Part shown: positions 9,347 to 17,990 of the stretch, piece after piece
How the letters are laid out: each line of letters opens with the position of its first letter
How positions within the stretch are numbered: position 1 is the first letter of the stretch
From: an uncultured Cycloclasticus sp.
GTDB taxonomy: Bacteria > Pseudomonadota > Gammaproteobacteria > Methylococcales > Cycloclasticaceae
Length of the DNA stretch: 64,000 nt
Direction: 5' to 3'
Assembly: GCA_913060865.1 (NCBI GenBank)
Contig: CAJXTU010000001.1
Location: 372,001-436,000 of the forward strand
Made by a program: the position numbers and the translations under genes
The notes under the pieces: model-generated
Database searches by the model: none
Seen by the model: the letters and a program-made list of their open reading frames with translations, nothing else
What the model was told of the DNA's origin: nothing

Positions 9347-9766
9347 TTATTGATCTACATCATCAGCGTCAACTTGACCGCTCATGCGACGACGAATATG
9401 TGACCAAGACATGCCAGTCGCCATAATGAAGCATAGAATAGTTTGAATGATGTAAGTCACGGCTTGGATGTTATCTGCAGCAACAATACCCCAATCAATG
9501 ACCATCCAAAAAAGAGTACCAAAAAATGCGACAGCCAATGCAATACCAATGAAACCAAGAGAGCGCAAGGTGGCACGTATATAAACAACCCAGCCAATGA
9601 TTAGGATCAAACCTGCAAAAGCCATAACAGGGGTAATGTCTGGAATTTTTATAATGGCCCAGTGGTAATACGATACGCCAGCAGGGTTATAGCTGAGAAA
9701 TACAAGCAATGATGCAACGCATAAACGAATAAAAAAACTAGATGGAGAGAACTGGTTTGCTTTCAA
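9347..9766 (-). CDS. DUF6524 family membrane protein
   Basis: A protein of about 139 residues with four hydrophobic helices. The N-terminal block FFIRLCVASLLVFLSYNPAG and the following YYHWAI resemble the uncharacterised DUF6524 family. The open frame reaches further upstream, but the best start is the TTG at 9766, which has an AGGGG ribosome-binding site about 6 bases before it. It appears to be the first gene of the minus-strand run through pepN. The 214-base upstream gap shared with the divergent coiled-coil gene holds no promoter that I can place confidently. Confidence 0.7.
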   Translation of the reverse strand: MKANQFSPSSFFIRLCVASLLVFLSYNPAGVSYYHWAIIKIPDITPVMAFAGLILIIGWVVYIRATLRSLGFIGIALAVAFFGTLFWMVIDWGIVAADNIQAVTYIIQTILCFIMATGMSWSHIRRRMSGQVDADDVDQ

Positions 9767-9980
9767 TGAGTAACCCCTAATGATCAATTTTACGTTACCG
9801 TTATTCTAACCGAAAAATGCTGAATTCTTAATGAACGTTCAACTTCGTTTAAAGAGAACGGACTTAGGACCGTGATGTGATTGGCAAAATGTGAATTTCT
9901 AACGGCGAATAAGCACCATTTTTGCGGCATGAACTACACTGTGTTGTGTATAACGTTAAAAGTTGATTAGACTAGGCTAT

Positions 9981-12900
9981 ATGAGCGCACGACGACATCA
10001 AAATAATCAAGATATTTTAAAGAACTTTATTCCTTTAAATACCTTGCCGAGTGCGCGTCTTACTAGTATTTTTGATAAGTGTCATGTTGAAGAGCTCGAT
10101 AAAGGGGCAGTTCTGTTTGAACAGGGCGATGAGGCTAAGGAATTCATTTATCTTATTAGCGGCATGGTTAGTTTGTACGCGGGTGAAATGGAAATCGAGA
10201 CTATCGTAACAGGCTCTGAAGTGGCTCGGTTTGCAATAGCGCATCACCTTCCTCGTAAGGTTAAGGCGGTTACTCGATCAAAAGCACGCGTCGTGCGTAT
10301 TCCTACTCATATGCTTGATATGGAAACCCCTGAGGATAATGGTCAGACCTATATGGTTGATGAGGTGGAAGACCAAGGTGGTGACTGGATGACGACGATG
10401 TTGCAATCACCAGTTTTTCAACGATTGCCAGCGACCAATTTGCAAAAAGTAATGATGCAAATGGAAGAAGTCGCTTTTGCAGCAGGTGATGATGTTGTTA
10501 AGCAGGGCGATGAGGCGGATTTTTATTACATCATCAAAACGGGTGATTGCGAGTTAATTCGTCAAGCTTCTGACGAATCAAGACCGATAAAATTGGGTGA
10601 GTTACATAGCTGTGACGCGTTTGGCGAAGATGCCTTGCTGTCTGGTAACCCAAGAAATGTGACTGTTAGAATGAAAGGCAAGGGGCAAATGCTCCGCCTT
10701 TCAAAATCTAACTTTATTGCGCTAGTTAAAGAACCTGTTCTGCAATACGTGGATTTTGAGGAAGGGCAGAAGAAAGTAACAGGTGGTGCGAACTGGTTAG
10801 ATGTTCGAAGTGTGGATGAGTATGAAGAAGGCTCCATTGAAGGGAGTGTCAATATCCCCTTCTTTTCTCTTCGAATGAAAATTCCCGAGTTACGTCATGA
10901 TCAGCTACAGGTGTTAGTTTGTGCTAATGGACGAACCAGTGAAGCAGCCGCTTTTTTATTATTGAAATTTGGTTTCAATGCCTTAATCTTAAAAGGTGGT
11001 ATGGCAAAATGGGGTGGCGAGATAGCTGTAGGGGACACGTTAGCTAAGGGATCAGTTTCAGCAGCCCCCGCGACTCTTAAAGAAACTGATGTGACAACGA
11101 TCCCAGTTGCAAACACGAAGGCTGAGCAAAGCAAAATAATAGAGCTCGAAAAGCTTTGTGCGCAGTCCAACGAGAAGATTAACACGCTTACTATAGAGCG
11201 AAATAGTCTCCAGCAACAATATGAGCAGCAATCCAATTTAGTCTCAGAACTGCAAATGTCCTCTCAAACATTTGCGGATGAACTTGAGGCTATTCGTAGT
11301 CACGGTGAAAAGCGTGAAATAGAAATAGGTCAACTGCTAGCGCTTGAGCGAGAAAAAAGTGCAGCACTGCAAACTGAGATTGATCAATTTCATGAATCAT
11401 TTGACGTTTTGAATGCGGATGTTTCCGTAAAAGATAACGAGTTAATAACGCTTAAATCGGCATTAGCAAATACTGAAAAGGAAAAAGAGGAAGCGGTTAA
11501 TAAGCTTGGTCAGCAATTACTCGCGGCTAAGCAAGAAGTGGCTAACCTTGTTAGTCAAAAAGAATCAATAAACGCGAGTGCTGAAGAAGCAAGACGTGAA
11601 GTTGACCAGTTGTCTCAGTCTAAATTGTTGCTTGAGCAGCAAATAGAGCAATCTGTACAGGATTTAAGTTTAGGTGTCTCAGAAAAAGAAACGCGAATTA
11701 GTGAGCTCAATGCTGATCTGTACGAGTTGCGTTCAAGTTTAGCGGATGCCGAGCAATCAAAAGTAATTCAGGAGAAAAACCTACTTGAGCTAACGGCTGA
11801 GCTTGAGCAAGTGAAAGAGAGCGAAAAAAAGGCAATCGAAGCACTTAAGGTTGAATCGGAGGCCCGTGCCGAAAAGTTGGAAAACGAATTGAGGGGTTTG
11901 AAGCAAGAGTTAGCCGAAAAAACAATAAATTTAGAAGAGAAAGTAGGCAGTGTTCGCGAGTTTAAAACCCAAATTGAGTCTTTAAAAGAAAAAAACAAAA
12001 ATGCTGAATCGATAGTTCTTGAAAAGAATGCCGAAATTGACGCCTTTACGGGGCAATTAAATGCGGCTGAGGCCAATATCACGACGCTTGAGCAGCAACA
12101 ATCAGATTTTGCATCGTCATTGGCAGAAAAAGAAGCTGCGCTTGCTGATTCGGGTGAGAAACTGGCTTCCATCAATGACGAGCGTGCCGTTTTAAAGAAG
12201 AAGTTAGAGCAGTCTGATGATGAGTTGACTAGCCTGTCGGCAGAGCGCTCGGAATTAGAAAAGCGGTTGAATGAGGCGCTAGAATCAATCAACCGCTTGA
12301 AAAGCGATGAGCAGGCGGCTTTAACTCAAGCTGATAGCCTAAAACAGCAGAATGAAAAAGCAGAAAAGGCATTAGAAAAATCAGCTGAAGAGTTGAGGCA
12401 ATCAGATGCTCAGGTTCAAAAACTTGAGCAAGAGTCAGAAGAGCTGAGTGAGCAAGTGAAACGTTTACAGGCTTCGCTAAACGAAATAAATTCTGGTAAA
12501 GCCACCGTTGAAAGTGAGTTAACACAGCGACTCACAGACTCTGATAATAAACTAACTAGCGTGTTAGAGAGTAAGCGAGAGGTAGAAAAACAGCTTGATA
12601 ACGTAACAAACGAACAGGTGCATGCCCAACAAAAATTATTAGAGTTGGAAGCACAGTTAGAAGCGGGGTTAGATGATCGGCGAGAACTTAATGAGAAGTT
12701 AACCCAAGTACAAGAGGAGTTAGAACTTGTTCGCCAAGAAGGCGATGAAGAGAAAGCGGAATTAAGCGAATCGCTGCTACAAGCTAACGCCCGTTTTGAA
12801 GAAACAGAAGCGGTACTTAAACAGTTATCTGAGGAGCAGGCGATAGCTGTTCAGCAGCATCAACAACAACTTGCCAAGATAGAAAGTGATCTAGCGGCGA

Positions 12901-14435
12901 CTAAGGATGCTAAATCAACGGTTGAATTGACGCTAGAAAGTGTTGAGTCCGAAAAAGAATTGGCTGGGCAGGCGCTGTTGGCGCTGCAAGCTCAGGTTGA
13001 TAATGACTTGGGCGAACGGCAGCAACTGAAAGAGCAATTGGCTCAAGCACAACAAAAAGTTGATGAGGGGAATAAAGAAAGAGAGGAAGAGCGGGTTAAT
13101 TGGGTGGCTGCCCTTGAACAATCGAAAGAACAGCTTGTTGCATTAGAGGGTTCGTCGATTGAGCGTTTAAAGCAGGTAGAAGAAAAACATGCCAACCAAG
13201 TGAGCGGGCTTGAGAGTGAACTTGAGCGGGTCAACGGTGAGAATTTATCTAGCAATGAAGAGCTTGCGTCAGCACATGCAGATAATAAGGTATTGCAGCA
13301 AAAACTAATGGATGCGGAAACCATCTTGTCAGCATCAACAGGAGATCAAAAAGCATTATTAGCGCAGTTAGATGAAGCGCGTACTGAATCAGCTGGATTT
13401 AAAAAAGTTATTGAGTCAAATCAGGCAAAACTTGATACGTTTGTAGACGTTAAAATAGAACTTGAGGAAGCGTTAGCTGAATCTAAAAACTTGTTTGAAG
13501 AGTCATGTGTTGCTACTGAAAAAGCTGAGCTGCGTTGTAATGAGCTATCAAGTGCTTTAGAGGCGTTATCATCGGAGCAACAGGCTGAAACTCGTTTATT
13601 GAATGAACAGTTGGCTGAGTTGGGCGATAGCTGTCAGCAATATGAGAAAGAAGTTCGTGTATTAGGTGATAGCCTCCAAGCAACAGAGGCGAGCTTATCT
13701 TCTGCTGTTTCTGAAAAAGAAGCGCTGTTGCTTCAATTAGAGGAGCTTGAACAAGGTAAATTATCAGATAGTGTGGTTGTACAAGCTCTTGAGCAAAAAA
13801 TCACTGAGTTAGAACAATCGTTGCAGCAACTCGAAGAGGAAAAAGAGCGAGTCATTGCAGATGTTGGAAAAGGTGGTAATGAAAAGGTCGTTCAGTTAAC
13901 AGAGCAGTTATTAGCTGCGCAGAATGAAACTAAGCAGTCGTTGAAGCAGTTGAATGAAGCGATGAGCGCTTGCGAGGCAGAAGCGAAAGCAAAGGTTGAA
14001 CTTGCAGATAAATTAAAAGTGATGACTGATGAAAGCGATGATTTACGCCGTAACCTTAAAGACGCGCAAAGAGCCGCGACTAAAAATACCGACAGTAGTT
14101 TAGATCAGGCTCGAATAAAAGAACTAGAAAAGCAATTAAATGAAGCATCGACTATGTTGCTTGATTTAGAGATTAAAATGGAATCTGCCGCTGTAGATGC
14201 TGACGACGATTATAGTGAAGTGGAGACCGATGAGATAAAGGCGCTTCAATCAGAGTTAAACTTAGTAAGAGAGCAAACAGAAAAAGATATTCAAGCGATG
14301 CAGTTGAAAGTACAAAATAGCGAGAAAATGAATTTAGCATTGAAGAAAAAAATATTATCCATGCAAACTTTGGCGAATCAAGAAGTCTTGCCTGATGAGC
14401 CGCCTCAAGAAAAGAAAAAGGGCTGGTGGAAATAA
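9981..14435 (+). CDS. Cyclic-nucleotide-binding / rhodanese / giant coiled-coil protein
   Basis: Counting from the ATG at 9981 (preceded by TAGG), the product is 1484 residues. Order of parts: a degenerate cNMP-binding fold at about 20-115; a second cNMP-binding domain at about 140-255 with the phosphate-binding cassette FGEDALLSGNPRNVTV at 214-229, including the conserved Glu216 and Arg225; a rhodanese domain at about 270-350 with active-site loop CANGRTS (Cys314); then nearly uninterrupted Gln/Glu/Leu/Lys-rich heptad-like sequence from about 382 to 1465; and a C-terminal tail KKKGWWK. No signal peptide or membrane span is visible. The rhodanese cysteine and cassette arginine being intact suggests real ligand binding and sulfur or redox chemistry. 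The function is unknown. It overlaps the downstream Rieske gene by 10 bases. Confidence 0.85.
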   Translation: MSARRHQNNQDILKNFIPLNTLPSARLTSIFDKCHVEELDKGAVLFEQGDEAKEFIYLISGMVSLYAGEMEIETIVTGSEVARFAIAHHLPRKVKAVTRSKARVVRIPTHMLDMETPEDNGQTYMVDEVEDQGGDWMTTMLQSPVFQRLPATNLQKVMMQMEEVAFAAGDDVVKQGDEADFYYIIKTGDCELIRQASDESRPIKLGELHSCDAFGEDALLSGNPRNVTVRMKGKGQMLRLSKSNFIALVKEPVLQYVDFEEGQKKVTGGANWLDVRSVDEYEEGSIEGSVNIPFFSLRMKIPELRHDQLQVLVCANGRTSEAAAFLLLKFGFNALILKGGMAKWGGEIAVGDTLAKGSVSAAPATLKETDVTTIPVANTKAEQSKIIELEKLCAQSNEKINTLTIERNSLQQQYEQQSNLVSELQMSSQTFADELEAIRSHGEKREIEIGQLLALEREKSAALQTEIDQFHESFDVLNADVSVKDNELITLKSALANTEKEKEEAVNKLGQQLLAAKQEVANLVSQKESINASAEEARREVDQLSQSKLLLEQQIEQSVQDLSLGVSEKETRISELNADLYELRSSLADAEQSKVIQEKNLLELTAELEQVKESEKKAIEALKVESEARAEKLENELRGLKQELAEKTINLEEKVGSVREFKTQIESLKEKNKNAESIVLEKNAEIDAFTGQLNAAEANITTLEQQQSDFASSLAEKEAALADSGEKLASINDERAVLKKKLEQSDDELTSLSAERSELEKRLNEALESINRLKSDEQAALTQADSLKQQNEKAEKALEKSAEELRQSDAQVQKLEQESEELSEQVKRLQASLNEINSGKATVESELTQRLTDSDNKLTSVLESKREVEKQLDNVTNEQVHAQQKLLELEAQLEAGLDDRRELNEKLTQVQEELELVRQEGDEEKAELSESLLQANARFEETEAVLKQLSEEQAIAVQQHQQQLAKIESDLAATKDAKSTVELTLESVESEKELAGQALLALQAQVDNDLGERQQLKEQLAQAQQKVDEGNKEREEERVNWVAALEQSKEQLVALEGSSIERLKQVEEKHANQVSGLESELERVNGENLSSNEELASAHADNKVLQQKLMDAETILSASTGDQKALLAQLDEARTESAGFKKVIESNQAKLDTFVDVKIELEEALAESKNLFEESCVATEKAELRCNELSSALEALSSEQQAETRLLNEQLAELGDSCQQYEKEVRVLGDSLQATEASLSSAVSEKEALLLQLEELEQGKLSDSVVVQALEQKITELEQSLQQLEEEKERVIADVGKGGNEKVVQLTEQLLAAQNETKQSLKQLNEAMSACEAEAKAKVELADKLKVMTDESDDLRRNLKDAQRAATKNTDSSLDQARIKELEKQLNEASTMLLDLEIKMESAAVDADDDYSEVETDEIKALQSELNLVREQTEKDIQAMQLKVQNSEKMNLALKKKILSMQTLANQEVLPDEPPQEKKKGWWK

Positions 14436-14818
14436 TAGAGGTTGATGGTGACAAGTATGTGCAAGCAGTAGAGGTTGAAACGCTTGCATGCTTAAGCTCT
14501 AGAGCGTTTGAGGTCGATCTGGGGGATAGGGGCGCTTGTAGTGGTTTTCTGTTGCGTGAGAAAGATATGACGTTGCGAGCTTACAAGAACAGTTGTCCCC
14601 ATACAGGGGCTCCATTGAATTGGACACCAGATCAATTCTTGACGAGGGCTGGCTTATATATTCAATGCTCTATTCACGGTGCGATGTTTAAAACACAGAA
14701 TGGAGAGTGTTTTGCGGGGCCCTGTACTGGGAAATTTTTAAAGGCGTTACGATTTATTGAAAAAGACGGAATGTCTTATATCGCTTTACTTGATATAGAA
14801 AAAAGCCCGTCAATTTGA
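14426..14818 (+). CDS. Small Rieske [2Fe-2S] ferredoxin-like protein
   Basis: The 130-residue protein has one Rieske domain. The ligands are seen as CPHTG near residue 53 and CSIHG near residue 77 (the C-x-H and C-x-x-H pairs). It lacks a catalytic oxygenase domain, so it is likely an electron carrier or regulatory iron-sulfur protein. The start is a GTG at 14426 with AGGG upstream; it overlaps the end of the coiled-coil gene by 10 bases, so translation is coupled. The stop codon lies inside a terminator hairpin. Its partner is unknown. Genetic coupling suggests it acts with the cNMP/rhodanese coiled-coil protein. Confidence 0.82.
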   Translation: MEIIEVDGDKYVQAVEVETLACLSSRAFEVDLGDRGACSGFLLREKDMTLRAYKNSCPHTGAPLNWTPDQFLTRAGLYIQCSIHGAMFKTQNGECFAGPCTGKFLKALRFIEKDGMSYIALLDIEKSPSI

Positions 14819-14827
14819 CGGGCTTTT
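14801..14827. terminator. Bidirectional rho-independent terminator
   Basis: A 13-bp inverted repeat, AAAAGCCCGTCAA and its complement, separated by one base, followed by a T run on the plus strand and an A run on the other side. It can end both the plus-strand coiled-coil/Rieske transcript and the opposing rpmB-rpmG transcript. The hairpin overlaps the last codons and stop of the Rieske gene. Confidence 0.9.
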
Positions 14828-14884
14828 TAAATGCTCTTTAACAGATTATTGCCTGCATGGAAGCTTAAGCTGAGTAGCTAAACG

Positions 14885-15040
14885 CTATTTTATTTTAGCT
14901 TCTTTGTACATAACATGCTGTCTAATGGTTGGATCAAATTTTTTGATTTCCATTTTTTCTGGCATATTACGTTTGTTTTTGGTCGTTGTGTAATAGTGAC
15001 CTGTTTTAGCGCTTGAAACTAATTTGATTTTATCTCTCAT
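14885..15040 (-). CDS. rpmG: 50S ribosomal protein L33
   Basis: A 51-residue basic protein translated from the ATG at 15040: it starts [17 protein letters not shown] and contains TKNKRN and KKFDP, as expected for L33 of the large ribosomal subunit. It lacks the CxxC zinc motifs, so it is the zinc-independent (C-minus) form. It lies 10 bases downstream of rpmB in the standard rpmB-rpmG pair. Confidence 0.95.
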   Translation of the reverse strand: MRDKIKLVSSAKTGHYYTTTKNKRNMPEKMEIKKFDPTIRQHVMYKEAKIK

Positions 15041-15050
15041 TTTTCAGTCC

Positions 15051-15287
15051 TTAAACTTTTTCGCCACGTGAGCGAATGTCAGCCAAAATAGCGTCAATGC
15101 CATTTTTGTCAATTGTACGCATGCCATTTGCTGAAACGCGTAAACGAACAAAGCGATTCTCACTCTCTACCCAAAAACGATGGTGGTGAAGGTTAGGCTC
15201 AAAACGACGACGCGTTCTATTTTTCGCGTGAGAAACATTGTTTCCCGACATTGGGCGCTTGCCAGTGACTTGGCATACTTTAGACAT
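15051..15287 (-). CDS. rpmB: 50S ribosomal protein L28
   Basis: A 78-residue protein beginning [17 protein letters not shown], the highly conserved L28 N terminus, with the internal [19 protein letters not shown] block near residue 34. Length and sequence are normal for gammaproteobacterial L28. It is the first gene of rpmB-rpmG. AGAGG precedes the ATG, and a good promoter lies upstream at 15343-15371. Confidence 0.97.
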   Translation of the reverse strand: MSKVCQVTGKRPMSGNNVSHAKNRTRRRFEPNLHHHRFWVESENRFVRLRVSANGMRTIDKNGIDAILADIRSRGEKV

Positions 15288-15342
15288 GATAAAACCTCTA
15301 TTAAATTTAATTGATTAGCAGCTTACTGCGAAACGGTGCGAA

Positions 15343-15371
15343 TTTATACCAGAATAAATTCATCGAGTAAA
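15343..15371 (-). promoter_or_regulatory. Predicted sigma-70 promoter of rpmB-rpmG
   Basis: On the minus strand a -35 TTTACT (15366-15371) is followed after exactly 17 bases by an extended -10, TGG plus TATAAA (15343-15348). It lies 56 bases upstream of the rpmB start codon, as expected for a strong ribosomal-protein promoter. Confidence 0.7.
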
Positions 15372-15415
15372 GAAAAACCTAAATTTTAAGCTTCAATGGG
15401 GCCTTGTAAAATGAG

Positions 15416-16090
15416 TTAAATATGGCCTAGTTCAGCAAGTGAAGTAGCATTCCCTTTGCCGATGATTAAATGATCCAACACGCGAATATCAATCAAACTT
15501 AATGCCTTAATTAACTGCTGGGTAATATCTATATCTGCTTGACTAGGAGTTGTGTTGCCAGATGGGTGGTTGTGAGCAAAAATGACGGCAGATGCATTAT
15601 GTTGCAATGTGCTTTTAACAACTTCCCTTGGGTGAACACTTGCGCTATCAATCGTGCCGAAGAAGAGTTCTTCAAATGCAATAACATGGTGTTTGGAGTC
15701 TAAATAGAGGCATGCAAAGACTTCGCGTTGTTGGTGGGCTAACTGACTTTTTAAAAATCGCTTGGTATCTTCAGGGTTATTGAGAATGCTTTCGTGGCTG
15801 ATATTTTCCTTTAGATAACGACGGGCCATTTCTAGTACGGCTTGTAATTGCGCATATTTGGCGCTACCTAGGCCATGACCAGTGCAGAATTCAGCTTGCT
15901 TAGCGTGCATTAACGCATTGAGTGAACCGAATTGCTTTAGTAGAAGGCGTGATAAATCGACAGCTGTAACGCCTTGTGTACCGGTACGTAAAAAAATAGC
16001 CAGAAGCTCGGCATCAGATAAAGAAGAAGCGCCTCGATTCAGTAGCTTTTCGCGCGGCCGTTCCTGCTCTGGCCAATCTGTAATAGACAT
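15416..16090 (-). CDS. radC: RadC family JAB-domain protein
   Basis: The 224-residue protein has an N-terminal helix-hairpin-helix region ([19 protein letters not shown] near residue 74) and a C-terminal JAB/MPN domain with the metal motif HNHPSG followed by Asp. Length and order match RadC. Despite the name, a direct DNA-repair role is doubtful in the literature, and the JAB domain suggests a metal-dependent hydrolase. The ATG at 16090 is chosen because AAGGA sits 6 bases upstream. It is divergent from coaBC across about 250 bases in which I see no clear RNA or operator. Confidence 0.92.
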   Translation of the reverse strand: MSITDWPEQERPREKLLNRGASSLSDAELLAIFLRTGTQGVTAVDLSRLLLKQFGSLNALMHAKQAEFCTGHGLGSAKYAQLQAVLEMARRYLKENISHESILNNPEDTKRFLKSQLAHQQREVFACLYLDSKHHVIAFEELFFGTIDSASVHPREVVKSTLQHNASAVIFAHNHPSGNTTPSQADIDITQQLIKALSLIDIRVLDHLIIGKGNATSLAELGHI

Positions 16091-16341
16091 AATCAATCCT
16101 TGATAACGTTAATAGCGTGCGATATAGAGTATACATTGAGACGCTTGCGCGAAACGCTTATTCTTTACTGGGGTGTTAAAAGAACATAATGATCGTTGGT
16201 TTTAGTGTTGTTTACAGCATGTTTGTTCAGCTTTAGGGCGCTGTGGCTAAAATAGGGGAGCCGAAGTGCATTCGGTTTAAAGCTCTTGCTCTGTTGTATG
16301 ACATAATATGATGTTGAATTTATCAATAAATAAAGTTTAAC

Positions 16342-17550
16342 GTGAATAAATTACAGCATCGGCGCGTATTACTGGGTGTGACAGGCGGAATAGCGGCTTA
16401 TAAGGCGGCGGAGATTCTACGTCAATGCCAAATAATGGGTGCGGAAGTTCGCGTCGTGATGACACCTGCCGCCACCGAATTTATTACGCCATTAACCTTC
16501 CAAGCCTTATCGGGTTCGCCGGTGCATACCCAGCTGCTCGATGCTGAAGAAGAGGCTGGTATGGGGCATATAAATCTGGCGCGCTGGGCAGATGTTATAT
16601 TGGTAGCACCCGCTAGTGCAGACTTTATTGCACGTTTTGCATCAGGCATGGCGGACGATTTATTAACAACGCTTTTATTGGCATCGGAGAAGACGGTGAT
16701 GTTGGCGCCTGCGATGAATAGAGCGATGTTTGATGACTTGAATACACAAAAAAATATTCGCCAGCTTGAATCTCAAGGTGTGATTATTCTTGGCCCAGCT
16801 GAAGGTGTTCAAGCATGTGGAGAAGTGGGCATGGGGCGGATGCTTGAGCCAGAAGCGTTAGCTGACGCAGTGGCAGAACATTTTCAGACAGGCGAGTTGG
16901 CGGGGTTGAATGTATTATTAAATGCAGGTCCAACGAGAGAGGCCATTGATCCAGTTCGTTATATTAGTAATCATAGTTCGGGCAAGATGGGGTTTTCATT
17001 GGCGCAAGCTTGTGTAGAAGCGGGCGCGCATGTCACGTTAGTGGCTGGACCTGTGCATATTCCAACGCCTTCAGGTGTAGAACGCATTGATGTTATCAGT
17101 GCAAATGAGATGGCAAAAGCGGTCATGTCAAAGTCTAAACAAGCCGATATTTTTATCGCATCAGCTGCTGTAGTAGATTATACGCCGGTTGAAATTGCAG
17201 ACAATAAAATAAAGAAAAGCGCATCAGAAATGCAATTAACGCTGGTTAAAACAACTGATATTTTGACCAATGTTGCAACCGAAGATGAGTCAACATTTTG
17301 TGTGGGTTTTGCTGCAGAAACAGATAATTTGGAAGTGTACGCAAAAGACAAGCTAGAGAGAAAGTCGCTTGATATGATCGCGGCGAATTGGATTGGTCGA
17401 GACAGTGGTGGGTTTAACAGCGAATACAACGCTCTATCGGTCTATTGGGAAAATGGCTTTCAGGAGCTTGAGAGCATGCCTAAGCCTGAATTAGCTCGAG
17501 AATTAGTGGCATTAATAGCAAAAAGATATCATGAAAAAAATACAATTTAA
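16342..17550 (+). CDS. coaBC: Bifunctional phosphopantothenoylcysteine decarboxylase / synthetase
   Basis: 402 residues with the two usual halves: a flavin-dependent CoaC decarboxylase ([15 protein letters not shown] near residue 10, catalytic PAMNRAMF region near 126) and a CoaB ligase ([24 protein letters not shown] near 195). It makes 4'-phosphopantetheine for CoA. The start is a GTG at 16342, which fits the family N terminus although the ribosome-binding site is weak. It overlaps dut by 20 bases; the coaBC-dut-algC-argB order is the same as in Pseudomonas. Confidence 0.95.
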   Translation: MNKLQHRRVLLGVTGGIAAYKAAEILRQCQIMGAEVRVVMTPAATEFITPLTFQALSGSPVHTQLLDAEEEAGMGHINLARWADVILVAPASADFIARFASGMADDLLTTLLLASEKTVMLAPAMNRAMFDDLNTQKNIRQLESQGVIILGPAEGVQACGEVGMGRMLEPEALADAVAEHFQTGELAGLNVLLNAGPTREAIDPVRYISNHSSGKMGFSLAQACVEAGAHVTLVAGPVHIPTPSGVERIDVISANEMAKAVMSKSKQADIFIASAAVVDYTPVEIADNKIKKSASEMQLTLVKTTDILTNVATEDESTFCVGFAAETDNLEVYAKDKLERKSLDMIAANWIGRDSGGFNSEYNALSVYWENGFQELESMPKPELARELVALIAKRYHEKNTI

Positions 17551-17986
17551 ATTATTAGATAGCCGCTTGGGGGAATCTATTCCGTTACCAGAATATGCAA
17601 CCGAAGGATCGGCAGGGTTAGATTTACGGGCGTGCCTAGATGAGCCGTTACTGCTTAAGCCAGGTGAGACAAAATTAATCCCAACGGGTATGGCGATACA
17701 CATTAACGACGCAACTTTAGCGGCCGTTATTTTACCTAGGTCAGGTCTGGGGCATAAGCACGGTATTGTATTAGGCAATCTGGTCGGGTTAATCGATTCT
17801 GATTACCAGGGTCAGCTGTTTGTTTCGTGTTGGAATCGTGGGCAGACAGCGTTCAATATTGATGTTGGTGACCGTATTGCACAGCTAGTGTTTGTGCCCG
17901 TGGAACAAGTTGAGTTTGAACAGGTTGGTAGTTTTGACGATAGCCATCGTGGTGAGGGTGGATTTGGGCATACAGGAAAAGGGTAA
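17531..17986 (+). CDS. dut: dUTP diphosphatase
   Basis: The 151-residue protein shows the five trimeric dUTPase motifs, including GSAGLDLRA near residue 26, [10 protein letters not shown] near 69, GLIDSDYQG near 86 and the C-terminal GFGHTGKG tail. It hydrolyses dUTP to dUMP, which keeps uracil out of DNA and feeds thymidylate synthesis. It overlaps the 3' end of coaBC and ends 4 bases before algC, so the three genes are very likely co-transcribed. Confidence 0.96.
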   Translation: MKKIQFKLLDSRLGESIPLPEYATEGSAGLDLRACLDEPLLLKPGETKLIPTGMAIHINDATLAAVILPRSGLGHKHGIVLGNLVGLIDSDYQGQLFVSCWNRGQTAFNIDVGDRIAQLVFVPVEQVEFEQVGSFDDSHRGEGGFGHTGKG

Positions 17987-17990
17987 GCGG

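Noticed and set aside
11768-12525. Long minus-strand open frames opposite the coiled-coil gene
   Set aside because: They are Ser/Phe-rich mirror frames produced by the repetitive Glu/Lys/Gln codons of the real gene, with no ribosome-binding sites or recognisable domains.
16261-16275. CCGAA-GTGCA-TTCGG hairpin upstream of coaBC
   Set aside because: Only a 5-bp stem with no U-run and no gene transcribed into it; it could arise by chance.
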